Origin: Adiantum capillus-veneris
Lineage: Eukaryota > Streptophyta > Polypodiopsida > Polypodiales > Pteridaceae
Assembly (NCBI GenBank): GCA_014529385.2
Contig: CM043943.1
Span: 97,368,355 to 97,432,354 of the forward strand
Length of the DNA: 64,000 nt
Reading direction: 5' to 3'
The notes under the pieces were generated by a model. It saw only the letters and a list, made by a program, of their open reading frames with translations, made no database searches and was not told the DNA's origin. Of the stretch, positions 11,438 to 24,862 are shown in pieces (the first letter of the stretch is position 1; the number at the start of each line of letters is the position of its first letter). A program made the position numbers and the translations under genes.

Positions 11438-12416
11438 ATCATAATTTATATCGAGCAACAAGTTTATCCACCAACTGAACAATGATACAATTGAATCATT
11501 CACAACAAGAAAATTATAAGGGTTTTTAAACCAAAATGATCCAATTCAACTTTGTCCTAAAAATAAATCAATGGATGAAGAGCATTGAAAGACTAGTGAA
11601 AAATATTTATATAAACTGATATTGAAAGTCTTCAAAGTAAACATCACAATTGAAACAACAATCACAAAAATATAGATATGGAGTGAAACGAAATACTACA
11701 ATATTGTCAAATGGGTTCACAGGCTTATTGTTCTAACACCAACTTACAATTGAAAAATATAGTTGCCATTGTCGCTAGTGTCATCATTGTTGTCATTGTC
11801 ATTGTCATTGTCATCATCCTCAGTGTTGGGTCCATTGTCTTACCCTTGCAAAGTAATGAATGTCATCCACACTTCTACCCAAGCCTCAACATGTATCTCG
11901 AAGGCTGCACACTCATGTGGGGTGTGATATCCATGTTTTCCCCAAACGCTTATTGCATTGTGGAAAAAATAATAAAACTTTCTCAACATCCTCTTTGGTT
12001 GGATTGCTCTGCATCTCCATCAAGCTCATACATGGCATTAAACAGGGACTTCTTGGCGTCATTAACTGTACAGAAAGCCTTCGTGTTGTTGCATGCACTT
12101 TGTGTTGCACATAAATTATTCATTGCATACAAAATGTTCAGAATATAATTAGTGTGCACATTGTTGATGGGGTTGACATGGGAAACTAGTGGGTCACATT
12201 GAAAGCCATGCCCACATTGATCGGCTTGCCTACACTAATCGCGTTGTCCACGGTTTCCCCTCGGCGTGATGAATGTGTGAACGCTTCTAAAAAAGAACAC
12301 AAAGAAACTTGCAAATGAATGATACTTGTGAAATTTTGGCTTTTTTATAGGAAACCCTACTGTACTTTGTGTTCTAGACCATTCACACCATGTCCTCTGC
12401 CTGCTTTTTGAATAGA
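10829..12416. other. Gene-free stretch with microsatellites
   Basis: A (CT)n run lies at 11404-11433, with a shorter CT patch at about 11258-11282. A (GTCATT)n-like patch near 11785-11815 makes an artificial poly-Ile/Val frame. No supported gene. Confidence 0.55.
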
Positions 12417-12584
12417 ATAAAACATTGAATAAAATGTCACTTCGAGATTATATATATTTGGTCAAATTGCATTCAAATGAAGGATTATTTCACATCACAA
12501 ATAAAACATTGAATAAAATGTCACTTCAAGATTAAACATATTTGGTCAAATTACATTCAAATGAAGGATAATTTCACATCACAA
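12417..12584. repeat. Tandem duplication, 84-bp unit, two copies
   Basis: Units 12417-12500 and 12501-12584 are adjacent and nearly identical, each starting ATAAAACATTG and ending CACATCACAA. A handful of substitutions separate them. Non-coding. Confidence 0.85.
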
Positions 12585-13297
12585 ATGCAATAATCTCACT
12601 AATTTAAAAATAGAGAGAAATCCCTTGCAAAATGTGTATATAACGAGAAGAAGAAATACTAAATGAGAAGGTGACATTATATAGAAAATGAGTACATATG
12701 AAATAAAGAATACAATATGGGTTTTAGGTTCTTGGTGGCCGCAATTCTAGTGTTGACTGTGCTGGTGGCAGTCGTGCACATGGGGGTCTCCATGGATAAT
12801 GAGGAAAATCGTAGCTTGTAGAGAGGTTAGCCGATGTATGGCCAACCTGGTACTACATATGGTTGTCTGCTTGTGGTTGTTTGCTCGGGGTTGAAACAGA
12901 AGACACCGCCATGGACTCTTGGGGACGTGGTAAAGGCGATGTAGGTGGCTATGACTTTGCTGAACATGCAACATCACCTAAATGAAGAGTCAACCCTAGC
13001 CCACTCGAAAACCGCTATTGTGGTAAAACACTTGCAATAAACAAACTATGGTCTTGCCTGATGATGATGCAATTTCATTGTAGATGCTCACACTACGTTC
13101 CCAGCCATCACATCTAGCAAGATAGTCCAAAACTATGCTGCCAATCTTCATGAATGTACCCAACAACCACCTATAGAATAACACGTACATTATTGAACAA
13201 TGCAATGAAAACTATGGACAAGGACTTCAATCATTTCTCAAATTACTAACTAAATAACTTGCTCTTCTCCACACCAGGCCAAAAGGGTGCTCCAATG
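12585..13297. other. Gene-free stretch left of the Copia element
   Basis: No supported gene. It ends with CAATG, the left target-site duplication of the Copia insertion. Confidence 0.55.
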
Positions 13298-13489
13298 TGT
13301 TGGGGTATAAAGCCCAATGTGGTTGCCCAGGTAAGTGGGCGGGCCGCCAGGTATGTACACATATTCTTTTGTAAAAACCTAATAAGAACTCACTATGCTC
13401 TACACATTACAGTAGAGCGAGTTCACCATATCGTCGTGCTCTTCTTCTCGCACTCTCTCTCGCGTCACACTTCCACTCGTACTCCTTCA
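13298..13489 (+). repeat. Copia 5' LTR
   Basis: Starts TGTTGGGG and ends CTCCTTCA. Same length as the 3' LTR at 18926-19117, with five substitutions noticed. Confidence 0.95.
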
Positions 13490-13491
13490 AC

Positions 13492-13503
13492 TGGTATCAG
13501 AGC
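13492..13503 (+). other. Copia primer-binding site
   Basis: TGGTATCAGAGC, two bases after the LTR, is the usual plant Copia site complementary to the 3' part of initiator-methionine tRNA. Confidence 0.9.
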
Positions 13504-14585
13504 TCAGATCGAAGCTCGGGGCAGCACTGCATGAGGCTAGAGTCACCAGCTCAGATTGGAGTGAAATTCGACAGGCGAAGACACGGCCCCAAATCTCGTG
13601 GGCGAGCCCAAAGGGCTCGGTGTTGTCAGAATTTCATTATGAGGTCATCTCGGCCACCGTTCGGCTTCGACAAAGGTCTGTGAAGGCCATTTTCGACTAC
13701 GTGGTCTCAGCGGGTGCATATCCAACTCTGCAAATTTGGGGTTTTCGGCCTACGACTGCAGGTGCTGAGGATATCTGCACTTCCAGAGTGTTGATTTGTG
13801 GTTGTCTACACATCAAAGGACGGCTCACAGTTCTTGGAGGTGTGTCACATACGACACGGGCGCATCTACACACAGACTATAGGCGACATCCACTAGTTCA
13901 TCAGGTAGCTTGTGTTTGCTGCTTGATATTCCAGATTTCATCCTGACATTGCAGGTACGTACACATGGGATGTATTGTCAGAGATGATGTATGTCTGTTG
14001 AGGGTTTGTTGGCTATGAGTCACGCAGCAAACAACCGCCGTAGCGGTTACAACATATAGTGGGAAATTTGTGGATGTATGACTTTGTGGGAAGTCTATGT
14101 ACTGTCAGATTTACTGCAGCCTTTGTTGAGGGTCGAGTGAGGTTTTATTGAGCTGGGGGATTCTCGAATGTTGAGATCCTTTCGATGATACAGGTCTTGG
14201 AGCAATCCCTCGAGCACCCTTAGATAGGCAGCTAGGATGTATTGACTGTGAGTTAGACAGTTGGGATTGCATCTTTGCTTTACTGCCGTTGAGGCATTGT
14301 CACAGTCTATGCTTACAGGATAGTGACAGGACAGTCAGAGACAGTACAGGTGCAGGACAGGTTTACCCACAGCTTACAGTGTCAGAGAGACAGTGTTTTT
14401 TGAGCTGTTTTTAGTCTGTTTTTAGTACACCAGAGCCATTTTACAAAGGAGACTCTGCCAAAATTTATGCAGAATCTGAAGCTTTCTTGGTTCATTTGAT
14501 AGGTTGATATTGTTTCAGAGGTCAGTTTACAGGGGAAACTCTGCCGAACTTTTCCCAGGAAAGTAAACTACTGTGAAGCGTAGCT
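13504..14585 (+). other. Copia untranslated leader
   Basis: About 1.1 kb between the primer-binding site and the gag ATG. No accessory gene is visible; the 108-codon frame at 13620 is not recognisable. Confidence 0.7.
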
Positions 14586-17500
14586 ATGGCTGGATCACAG
14601 GACACCGCTTTTTACAATATCAAGAAGCTGGATGGAACCAATTTCCCATTGTGGAAGAAGCAGATTTGGCACGTGTTGGTACAAAAGAAGCAGATAAAAC
14701 CTATAAAGCTCAAAGGGATAAAACCAGAAGATATGGACGAAGATGAATGGAGCGAAATGGATGAATTGGCACTTTCTACCATTATGCTGACTTTGGTAGA
14801 AAGCGTTTACTTCAATGTAGCAGACGAGATGTCGGCTTATCAAGCATGGTTAAAGATGAGTGATCTTTATGAGAAGCAGAGTGCAGCTTCACAGGTATAT
14901 TGGCTTAAGAAGCTTGTTGACTTGAAGATAAAAGAAGGGACACCTATGTCCAATCATCTAAATGAATTCAACACAATCTACAGTCAGTTGTCAGCTCAAG
15001 GTGTCAAGTTTGATGAACCTGTTAGAGCTATGTTCCTGTTGATCACATTGCCGGAAAGTTGGGACACTTTTCGCACAACTTTGAGTAATTCTGCACCTCC
15101 AGATGGTTTGAACATAGTAGGTGTAGAAGGAAGTCTGCTTACTGAAGAAACCAATAGAAAGACAATGGACAAAGGCAAAGGAACAACCTTAGTTGTCAGG
15201 GGAAGGACCAAAGAAAAGTACAAAGGTGGAAAGAGGAATCAGTCTCGTAGCAAGTCTCGCAGTGCTAAAGGCAAGAGTGACATAGAATGCTACCATTGTG
15301 GCAAGAAGGGTCACATGAAAAGAGACTGCAGAGAATGGAAAGCAGAAAAAGGCAAAGAGAAAGCTGAAGACCATGGTGAGAAGAACAAGTCCTCAGTGAA
15401 GATTCACGAAATAAATATGACAAAAACTGTTGCAGAGGATGACAGTCTAGTGTCAGGAGACATCTACTTCTTGAAGAATACAATGGACTCAGCTCTTCTT
15501 ACAGCATCTGATGGAAATGCACTGAGTGACTGGATTATAGACTCAGGGGCATCACTTCATGTGTCTCCAAACAAGGAGTGGTTTACTTCTTATGTGACCA
15601 CTAAAGATCATGTTCGGCTAGGAAATGGGCAGACATGTGAGATCTTAGGTGTTGGAGATGTTCAATTGAAGTTTCAGAATGGCTCTTCTTTCACGCTAAA
15701 GAATGTGAGACATGTTCCCGCAATTACAAAGAGCTTGATCAGCACAGGTTTACTTGATGATGCTGGCTACGTCACCACTTTTGGACAGAACATGTGGAAG
15801 ATATCCAAGGGTTCTATGACAGTAGCACATGGAGTAAAGTCTGGAGGACTTTACATGATTTATGTATCAAATGTCTCTAAAAATGTAATCAATGTAACCG
15901 AGCAGCCGAACGTTTCTTTGTGGCATAGCCGGTTAGGACATATGTCCAATAAGGGAATGGAAATCTTGTCTCATTCTGGTTATTTGCCTGGCTTTTCATT
16001 TAATGATTTTGAATTTTGTGAACATTGTCTGTATGGTAAGCAAACACAGCAGCCACATAAGCATAGAAGCAGTAGAAGAGATACACAGTTAGCACTTGTT
16101 CATAGTGATTTGTGTGGACCTATGCCTAACCTATCTCTAGGGGGAGCTTCTTACTTTATGAAATTCATAGATGATTACTCGAGGAAAGTATGGGTTTACT
16201 TTCTCAAGCACAAGGATGAAGCGTTTAGTGTTTTCAAAACGTTTGTGACACTTGTGGAGAATCAGAGTGGCAAGAAGCTTAAATGCTTACGCACCGACAA
16301 TGGTGGAGAGTATGTTTCAAAGGCCTTTCAGGACTTTTGTGAGTCAAAAGGTATAAGACGTGAACTTACTGCTCCTTACAATCCTCCTCAAAATGGTGTT
16401 GCTGAGAGGATGAATAGGACCATACAAGAGAAGGTCAGAAGTATGTTGTCTAATGCACAGCTGCCAAATGGGTTTTGGGCTGAAGCTGTATCAACAACTG
16501 TTCATCTTGTAAATAGATCTCCTAGCAAGTCTTTGTAGAAAGATTCAGTGCCAGAGATGGTATGGTCAGGCAAAATGCCCTCATATAAGCATCTCAGAGT
16601 CTTTGGCTGTGAGGCATATACTCACGTTCCAAAGGAATTTAGGAACAAACTTGAGCCAAAGAGTAGAAAGTGCATCTTTCTAGGCTATGGTAATTTTGGT
16701 GAGATGGGGTACAGACTTTGGGATCCCGAATCCAGAAAGGTTGTCCGCAGCAATGATGTTCACTTTAATGAATCCAAATATCATTTTAAACCAGAGAGGG
16801 TTGAGGAGATTAGAAGAGTTGTCTTCCAAGAAGATGGACCTGCACGTGCAAGACAAAATGTCAGGGCTCAAGAGGAGCAAGGACAGGATAGAGTGGAACC
16901 ACAGGTTGTGGCTGAGCCTGAGCCACCTATTGTGCATAGATCTGGACGTTTCACGCGACCTCCTGATAGGTTTGTTCCATCTATGAACTATGTCATGTTG
17001 ACTGATTGCAATGAGCCTTCATGTTACAAGGAAGCAGTGCAAATGAAGGACTCCGGGAATTGGCAATTGGCCATGCAGTCAGAGATGACAGCTCTGCATA
17101 AAAACAAGACATGGAAGCTAGTTAAATTACCACAGGGCAAAAAGGCTCTACCTTGTAAATGGGTTTACAGGTATAAGATCACCGCTCATGATAGTCAGCC
17201 AAAGTACAAAGCAAGGCTTGTTGCCAAGGGCTTTTTGCAAGAACAAGGCATTGACTTTGATGAAGTCTTCTCTCCGGTGGTCAAGATGACTACATTGAGC
17301 TGCTTTCTTGCATTGGTTGCCATATTAGATTTGGTGTTGCACCAAATGGATGTCAAGACAGCGTTCTTGCATGGTGATTTAGATGTGGAAATTTACATGC
17401 AGCAGCCATAAGGGTTTGTTGAGAAAGGCAAGGAAGATTGGGTATGCCAGTTGTTAAAGAGTCTTTATGGCTTAAAACAATCACCGAGGGCATGGTACCA

Positions 17501-18836
17501 TAAATTCCACAAGTTTATGCTTTCTCAAGGCTACAAACGTAGTGAGTTCGATCACTTTCTATATACAAAGAAGGCTAAGGATGGTAGTTGGCTGATCCTT
17601 ATTTTGTATGTGGATGACATGTTGATTGCTGGCAAGCACTTGGAAGAAATTTCAGCTTTGAAGTCAAAGATGGCAAAATTGTTTGACATGAAAGACATGG
17701 GTGAGGCAAGTCATATACTTGGTATGCGCATTGAGAGAGACAGATCAAAGAAGTTGATTTGGTTATCTCAAACAGAGTATATTGACAAGGTTTTGCAACG
17801 TTTCAATATGGAGAAGGGAAAGGCACTGAGTGTTCCATTGCCACCATATGTGAATTTTAGCAAACAAGATTTTCCTGTGTCTGAGGAAGAAAAGGCTGAA
17901 ATGGATAAGATTCCATATGCGTCTGCAGTGGGTAGTTTGATGTATGCAATGATTGCTACTCGCCCAGACATTGCATTTGCAGTGGGAGTAGTAAGTCGAT
18001 ACATGTCAAACCCAGGCAAGAAACATTGGGAGGCAGTGAAAGGAATATTGAGATACCTGAAAGCTACAAAGAGTATGCGTATATGCTATGGGAGTCAGGA
18101 GCTAAGTGTAAAGGGTTTTACAGACTCAGATTATGCAGGTCTACGTCAGGGTATGTCTTTACATTGGCTGGTGGAGCAGTATCATGGCGTTCTAGATTAC
18201 AAGATTGTGTTACTCAGTCTACTACAGAGGCTGAATATGTTGCAGCATTAGAGGCATGCAAAGAATCAATTTGGCTTAATCGACTAGTAACATGTCAAAC
18301 CCAGGCAAGAAACATTGGGAGGCAGTGAAAGGAATATTGAGATACCTGAAAGCTACAAAGAGTATGCGTATATGCTATGGGAGTCAGGAGCTAAGTGTAA
18401 AGGGTTTTACAGACTCAGATTATGCAGGTCTACGTCAGGGTATGTCTTTACATTGGCTGGTGGAGCAGTATCATGGCGTTCTAGATTACAAGATTGTGTT
18501 ACTCAGTCTACTACAGAGGCTGAATATGTTGCAGCATTAGAGGCATGCAAAGAATCAATTTGGCTTAATCGACTAGTAACAGATTTGGGAATCAAATAAG
18601 AGATGCCTGTGTTATATTGTGATAGTCAAAGTGCTATACAATTGGCTCGCAATCCAGTTTATCACTCAAAGACAAAGCATGTGGATGTGAAGTATCATTT
18701 CATCAGGGAAATGCTCGAGGATAAGAAACTTCATCTTGTCAAAGTTCACACCACAGAAAATCCTGCTGATCTACTTACAAAAGGACTTCCCTCAGAGAGC
18801 TTTGCGCATTTTCGCAAGCAGTTAGGTGTAGGGTAG
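14586..18836 (+). pseudogene. Copia gag-pol polyprotein, disrupted
   Basis: The frame opens at 14586 with a UBN2-type gag and continues with a CCHC knuckle (residues 235-248), an aspartic protease motif DSGAS (from residue 319), a GAG-pre-integrase HxGH region, an integrase with RTDNGGE and PQNGVAER motifs, an RT with YVDD (about 17607) and RNase H ending near 18836. Lesions: in-frame TAG at 16536-16538 before VPEMVWSGK; in-frame TAA at 17409-17411 where Copia usually has EGF; an RNase H deletion between TDSDYAG and STSGYVF that shifts frame; and a TAA at 18597-18599. The surrounding frame is otherwise well kept, so decay is recent. Confidence 0.93.
18001..18578 (+). repeat. 289-bp tandem duplication inside the Copia RNase H region
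   Basis: 18001-18289 is repeated at 18290-18578. Both copies translate identically in two frames and both carry the same RNase H deletion, so the deletion came first. The unit length is not a multiple of three, which shifts the frame again. The ends share ACA/AC microhomology. Confidence 0.93.
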
Positions 18837-18913
18837 TACATCACTTCTCTACATCTCTTGTATATTAGCTTGTATAGTAGCTTCTCTCACACTTAAAGTA
18901 CCACATTGGACTT

Positions 18914-18925
18914 TAAGTGGGAGGT
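18914..18925 (+). other. Copia polypurine tract
   Basis: AAGTGGGAGGT lies directly before the 3' LTR and would prime plus-strand DNA synthesis. Confidence 0.75.
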
Positions 18926-19117
18926 TGTTGGGGTATAAAGCCCAATGTGGTCGCCCAGGTAAGTGGGCGGGCCGCCAGGTATGTACACATATTTTTTTGT
19001 AAAAACCTAATAATAACTCACTATGCTCTACACATTACAGTAGAGCGAGTTCACCATATCGTCGTGCTCTTCTTCTCGCACTCTCTCTCGCGTCGCACTT
19101 CCGCTCGTACTCCTTCA
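18926..19117 (+). repeat. Copia 3' LTR
   Basis: TGTTGGGG ... CTCCTTCA, 192 bp, followed by the target duplication CAATG. Confidence 0.95.
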
Positions 19118-19142
19118 CAATGTGGTCTAGCATCCATGACAC

Positions 19143-21185
19143 TGGATAGGGGGGAAAGGGAACGCACCCGAAACACAAAAAATCTGCCTCTCTATAGCCC
19201 AGGATAATCACTGCACCCCAATTCATTAGAGTTCACCTTCAAAAGTTGACAATTTTGCCTACAAATCGTCATCTGCACACGATCGTATGCACACAACCCT
19301 TCCACTAACAACAATTGAAAATACACCACACCAAATTTTTCGGTTTCCACATAACACAAATCACTCTCTCTTTCTCTCTCACACTCACACCACAGGTCCG
19401 GGGAGGCACCCACTTCTCAAACTGGCACCAGACAGCGAGGATAGAGCAAAGACAAGAAGGGGGGAATAGGGGAAGGAGACGAAAACAAACTTGACTATGG
19501 CTTACTTCAATTACTGGCGAGAAACACCTGTTACAACCCCATAAACTTTCTGCTATCACACAGCTCCTCCGCCTCAAGCACAACGAGCATCAAAGAGTTT
19601 TGGCAGTGCTTGGCGTTGCCTCGGAGCGACTCCCCTCTTGAGAACGCGAGCAAGATCCCTTTGGTGCCCTCGTTGGCTCAAAGAAACCCCGAACACTTCT
19701 CCTTCTCTGCCGTTGGAGGCTCCTCCTTCTTCACCTTCAATTTCCCACGCAAAAACTTTTTCCCAAGCTTTTGTGAGAGCTCTCTCTTCTTCTTCTCCTC
19801 CGGCTCACAAAACTGGGCCTCGAGGGTGTGGGCTATGTCCCCTTTCTCTTTTTGGACACCCTTTTCTATTTTTGGCTCCCATCTTGCATGCGAGAGCCCC
19901 ATTTATTTGGCTTTGCTTGGAATTCACCCCACTTCATGAACAACCCCCTATGCGAGGCACGGAAGGCTCTGTCGGTACTCTCACACACGTAATCCTCAAA
20001 AAACTTGGACACGTAAACTGTCTCAAGTCAGGCGCCACATCGTCATGTCATGCCGCCCATTGTCCGTCATCGGATGCCAGTGTGCACAGCCTAAAACCGC
20101 CCCCCACCACCCCGCTTGACCATGAGCAGGGCCCACAACCCACTGCGCATTGCCTCCATGGCTCACCGCGCATGGGAGCATCAAAGAGTTTAATTGAGAT
20201 TCCCTTATGGAGGGATTCCTTGTGCCCATATAGTGTTGTTGTAAGAATTTTTTTCACGCATGTGGGATAGAAAGTGGACACGTGGCGGTCCTTGGCTACT
20301 CCCAGCTCCCCTTAACTCACAAGTTCACCAAAGTTCCTTCAAAACCTTTAACAAAACCCCCATTTTCCCCCGACTTCTTCTATCTGCAGTTGGGTGCTCA
20401 CTGATCCAATGATCTGGCCGTCAAATCCTAGTGGAAGCCTTGGTTCCCCGCTCAATCATGCCTAGACCTTGACGCCTTTTGACTTTCCCGGGCGCTCCAA
20501 CCCATGCAGTAAAAACTTGAAAAAACTATATGGCCCTGCATTGTTTACAATTGCCGCCAACTTCCATTTTTGACATCTTGCCAATCCAATGCCCGATTAA
20601 CAAGCCGTAAATTCACATGGCCTTTACTTGTCACATAGAGTGCATACAAATCATGGCAAAGCTCCAAAATCATCAGATGGCACACCTACCAAGGCGGCCA
20701 ACTCGACACAAACCTGGCTGGTGAGAATTCATCTTACAATATCTTGGCATTCAAGACTCATATCGTGGATTTGAAAAGACTAGCACACTCCAAAAATCAA
20801 GCACTACACACCCGTAGCTCCAAACTGGCTGGGACTACCTAACATCATTTGGCTCGTGCGTCTTAGATCTACAACTGTCTCTAGCTTCCAAGCTCTGTAC
20901 CTTGCAAACCGTGGCTTCGTTTGACGAGCCTTCTGAACCTGCTCCTTCAACACTTCAAGATCTACATTTCTAAGCCAAAAACCATCACCTTGATCCTCCT
21001 TCCCCTGTCACCCTGTCTGGATTATTCTGGAACCCTTTTGGCTTATAAAACCACATAAAGCATACATCGCTGCTGCCACTTTCCTGCCCAGGCTCTCCAC
21101 ATCTGCTCCAACCCTCTTCCATACATCTATAGGCATACATACCACTACTTGTGCCCTCTACTAGGATCGGCACACTTTGGATGCA
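19143..21185 (-). repeat. Gypsy-A 3' LTR (left on the plus strand)
   Basis: Plus-strand ends TGGATAGGGG and TTTGGATGCA. Homologous along its length to 25510-27580. Proline- and serine-rich frames inside it are not genes. Confidence 0.85.
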
Positions 21186-21325
21186 CCATCATTCCCCAAC
21201 CCTCCAATGTTGAACCAAAAAACCAATTTAGGAAGCTGAGAAACTGCAAAATTGCAGACACCGTGAGCAAACCAAAAATCCTATTGTATGTACAAAGTCT
21301 TTTTTGCAACTAGTGTAAGCCCTAT

Positions 21326-22468
21326 TTAGGTTGGTTGCCCAACCCCTTCCATCAAAATTTGATGCATCGTTGGCACCAACTCCCTTTCAAAATAGAGCTT
21401 GAGATGCACACCATTCACTCTATTCCTGATAAGGGGACCGTTCATTTGCATTAGCAAATAAGTACCATTAGAAAAAACACCCTTCTCTATTTGCTTCTCT
21501 AAAAAGTATTGGTTGAACTTCAACACTCTTTTCTCTTGCTGCTTCACATAGAAATCAACTGCTGCTTCACGGTCCATCTTTAGAGCTTCAAGACTGGTTA
21601 TCTTATCTTTCAAAAAATCTTGGTGAGACTTATTAATCTGCCACATACCTTTTAGTGCTCCTAGCTGCACATGCACATGCAGCACCACTTCCTTGCCGTA
21701 AACCAACTCATAAGGAGTAAAGTTGGTAGCCTACTTTGTAAGAGGTCTTATATGCCCACAAACACTTATCAAGGTTAGATTCCCACTCTTCAACTTGTTT
21801 GTATATATACTTCGTGATCATTTTGACTATCTGTCCAAATCGTGCATCCAAGGCACTCCAAAGTGGCAACATATACAATCAAAAACAAATTGGGTGACTG
21901 TATGGGCATTTACCTCCTTTACCACTTTTGCTTCAACCCACATGGTAAGATAATCAATGGCCACCTCAATGTACTTCTTACCACTTGCAGACTTGGGCAA
22001 TAAACCCATAGCGTCTAACCCCCCATTTTCAAATGCATCTTGAGCTATGATAGCCCCTTGTGGTTTGGCTACCAGTCTTCTTTCATTGATTGCTTGGCAC
22101 TGATGGCATGTCTTGCACCAGTAGTGCACATCTCGCACAATGGAAGGCCACCAAAAACCACCTCTTAAAATGCCAAACAATACCTGATCTTTGCCTTGAT
22201 TACCACTTTCTTCATGACACTGCTCCAATACCATGCCGATCTCCTCTTTGTAAAGAACTCTCCTCAACACTCCATCCCTTCGGTATGTCAACAAATCTTC
22301 CCCCACCAGAGTGAACTTTCGTGCCTTTTGAACAATCCTCTTCTTCTGTAGCTTTGACAATCCCTCCAAACATTGACCTTTGCTCAAAAAATCATCAACC
22401 TCCTTGAGTGTTTCCCTGCCCGCATAAGTAGTCGGTGCCAGATATAAACTTGATACTTGAGTCTGCAC
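21326..22468 (-). pseudogene. Gypsy-A integrase, broken
   Basis: The minus-strand frame 22468-21827 holds the N-terminal zinc-binding region (WCKTCHQCQ retained, the usual GGH degraded to GNQG) and the catalytic-core start (GLDAMG, VAIDYLTMWVEAK). A frameshift or stop follows near 21827, and the C-terminal part continues at 21706-21326. Gypsy integrase inserts element cDNA; this copy is non-functional. Confidence 0.85.
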
Positions 22469-22557
22469 TCGACTGCTAGCTAACTGATATGCTTCTTGAT
22501 TTTATTCTATTCTAACATGCTTGAACTACACTTGTCCAAAAAACTTTAACAACTTCT

Positions 22558-22860
22558 TTATGGAGAAAACCAATTCTTGAGAGAATCCCTTTTTACTTGC
22601 CATTGCCCCAGAAGCTGCTTTATGACTAGGAGAGCATCACCCTTAACTACCAACCTGGAGATGCCGAACTCCACACATTGTTTGAGCCCCAAGTGAAGTG
22701 TCAAGTATTTTGCTTCATTATTCGTGTGAACACCCTCCAAATCATAGGCCCTGGAGAAAATTACTGTACCTTGGGGATCCTGATTGAACACACCTCCTCC
22801 TGCCTTCTGCACAACTCTTCTATAAGGGCCATCAAACCACATGGTAAAAGCTTCCTTCAA
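22558..22860 (-). pseudogene. Gypsy-A second (archaeal-type) RNase H domain
   Basis: Contains MWFDGPYRR, NNEAKYLTLHLGLK and VKGDALLVIKQLL, the Asp, Glu and Asp blocks of the RVT_3/aRNH family. It sits between the ordinary RNase H and integrase. Among plant Gypsy elements this extra domain marks Tat-like lineages. The end is disrupted near 22558. Confidence 0.82.
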
Positions 22861-23144
22861 GTCTGGTTCCTCTACAACATCCTATTTCACCACCCTTGGG
22901 TAGATGGGTAGGTCCGCATCCTTGTTGACCAAGATATCCTCCAAATGAGACCTACTCGTATCATCAATTGTGACTTTGAACTCAAACTCCTACAATTCAA
23001 GTACCCATTTCCTTATCCTTCTCCCTGGCTAGAGATGAAGCACCACTTCAGGCAACAAATTGTTAGATGTGAGCACATTAAACTTCCGCACAATCAAATG
23101 CACTTTGAACTTGCAGAGCAGGCAAGGACTAAGATCATCACCCA

Positions 23145-24380
23145 CTATTTAGCCTCCGTATATGATCTCTCCCCGGGGATAATCACTCTGCTATAAAAAA
23201 AGATCCATTTGTAGCACTTACCCAACTTTTGCATCAATATCGTACATATAGCAACTGTACCCACTATCATGGCCACATAAATAACATCCTCATTGTTAGG
23301 AGGACACATCATAGGCAACTGACACAATATATCCTTCACCTTCTCAAAGGCTATCTGTGCATCCTGAGTCCATTGAAAACTGTGAAACTGTTGGCTCAAT
23401 TTTTGAAGGGGGTACACATAATGGGAAAGCATCCAAAAGAACCTGGCCAAATACTTGAGTTTGTGCACAAAAGAAGCCAAACCTATCGCATTGGTGGGAG
23501 GCTCCATCAAAACCAAAGCCTTCGCTTTTTTGGGATCCACTTTAATACCATTGTATGAGATCACATGGCCCAAAAGATGAGCCTGTGATTGTGCCAACTT
23601 GCACTTCTTCGGGTTCAACTGTCCTTCTTCCTCATCTAGTCTTTGGAAGCACAGCTTCAACTTGGACAAGTGCTCCCCACTCTGGAACTATAGCAGCCAA
23701 TATCATCCATGAAAACTCTGATAAACTTACCCAAGTATGGCCCGAATACCTTATTTATCCAATCCTAAAATGTAGCATATGCATTCACCAATCCAAAAGG
23801 CATTTGGAGATAAGCAAAGCATCCCCATGGTGAGATGAAAGTAGTCTTTAATTAATCCTCCAATGCGATACCAATCTGAAAGTAACCCAAAAAACTGTCC
23901 ATAATAGAATACCACTCATGACCTGCAACCTGGTTCAAAATCTCATCCTGAAATAACAAAGGATAGTGGTTCTTCTTGGTAGCAGCATTTAACGGCTTAT
24001 AGTCTACACATACCCTCCATTTCATGTTCTTCTTTGGTGTAATGAAAATAGGGGAAACCCACTCAGCTTCTGCTTGGCTAGATCCTCTACCAACATATTC
24101 TCTACTTCTTTAGCTTCTAGACCACAAATCGGAGTATGCATACCTTCAGTGGGCTTAGTAGAATCCACCATGACTCCAAATAGATCCTTGTCCAACTTTA
24201 GCAACTATTCACCACTCTCCTCCTCCTCCACACTATCGAGCCTTCATCATAAGTCAGTTCCATCTCATAGTCGTAGCTTGTGCTTGAGCCTTCTAGATCA
24301 TCCTCAACCCCCAGGTGAAAACGGCTTTCTCTCGTCTTCAAGTTGAGCACAATTTTACCACCATTCTCTCGATCCGACAA
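23145..24380 (-). pseudogene. Gypsy-A protease to reverse transcriptase and RNase H region, broken
   Basis: Minus-strand pieces at 24380-24022 cover the region before RT. An active-site box reading VFMDDIGCYSS lies near 23700-23725. The frame 23669-23145 covers the RT thumb (LLGHVISYNGIKVDPKKAKA) and the first RNase H, whose first catalytic Asp is not visible (VAMIVGTVAICTIL). Several stops and frameshifts separate the pieces. Confidence 0.85.
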
Positions 24381-24862
24381 GGTAAAACCCCAATTTCCCG
24401 ATCTTGCTTGGCCCTAATTGCCAACAGTCACGGCCTCCCTAGTATGACTGGATAAGCATTTTCACCTGCTTTCATAACAAAGAAGTCAATAAGGCATTCA
24501 ATACCCATAACTTTTACCTTCACATCCTAGGTCACTCCTAAACATCGAGCTTTGGCATGGTTGGCCATCCTCATCCGAACATTAGACCTAACCATAGACT
24601 TGATGCCTATATCTTTCATAGTAGACTCCGTTATCACACAGACCTGAGCACCACCATCAATATAGACCTACACCTGCTTCTTTCTTTCCACCAAAACCTC
24701 TACCATTGGAAGCACATCTGTGGGACTCCCCACCCTTAAGGCTAGATTATGCACATCATGTGCATCACCTCTTGCATGTTGGTTGACCATTGCCTCCTCA
24801 ATCTGGGGCTCAATGCAAGAAATTTTCTAAAGGTGATACTAGATTTTTGGTTTTAAACATCA

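Larger units (their letters stand above)
13298..19117 (+). mobile_element. Complete but defective Copia LTR retrotransposon
   Basis: A 5,820-bp element lies between perfect 5-bp target duplications CAATG (13293-13297 and 19118-19122). It has 192-bp LTRs, an initiator-Met-type primer-binding site, a leader of about 1.1 kb, one gag-protease-integrase-RT-RNase H frame in Copia order, and a purine tract before the 3' LTR. By eye the two LTRs differ at five positions (about 2.6 percent), so insertion is fairly recent. Three nonsense codons, a deletion frameshift and a 289-bp internal tandem duplication make it non-autonomous. Confidence 0.95.

Noticed and set aside
11711-12148. 145-codon ORF with a membrane-like Ile/Val stretch
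   Set aside because: The hydrophobic stretch comes from a GTCATT-type simple repeat; the rest shows no family resemblance.
19610-20270. Ser/Pro-rich ORFs inside the Gypsy-A LTR
   Set aside because: They lie within an LTR, are not conserved in the other LTR, and have no domains.
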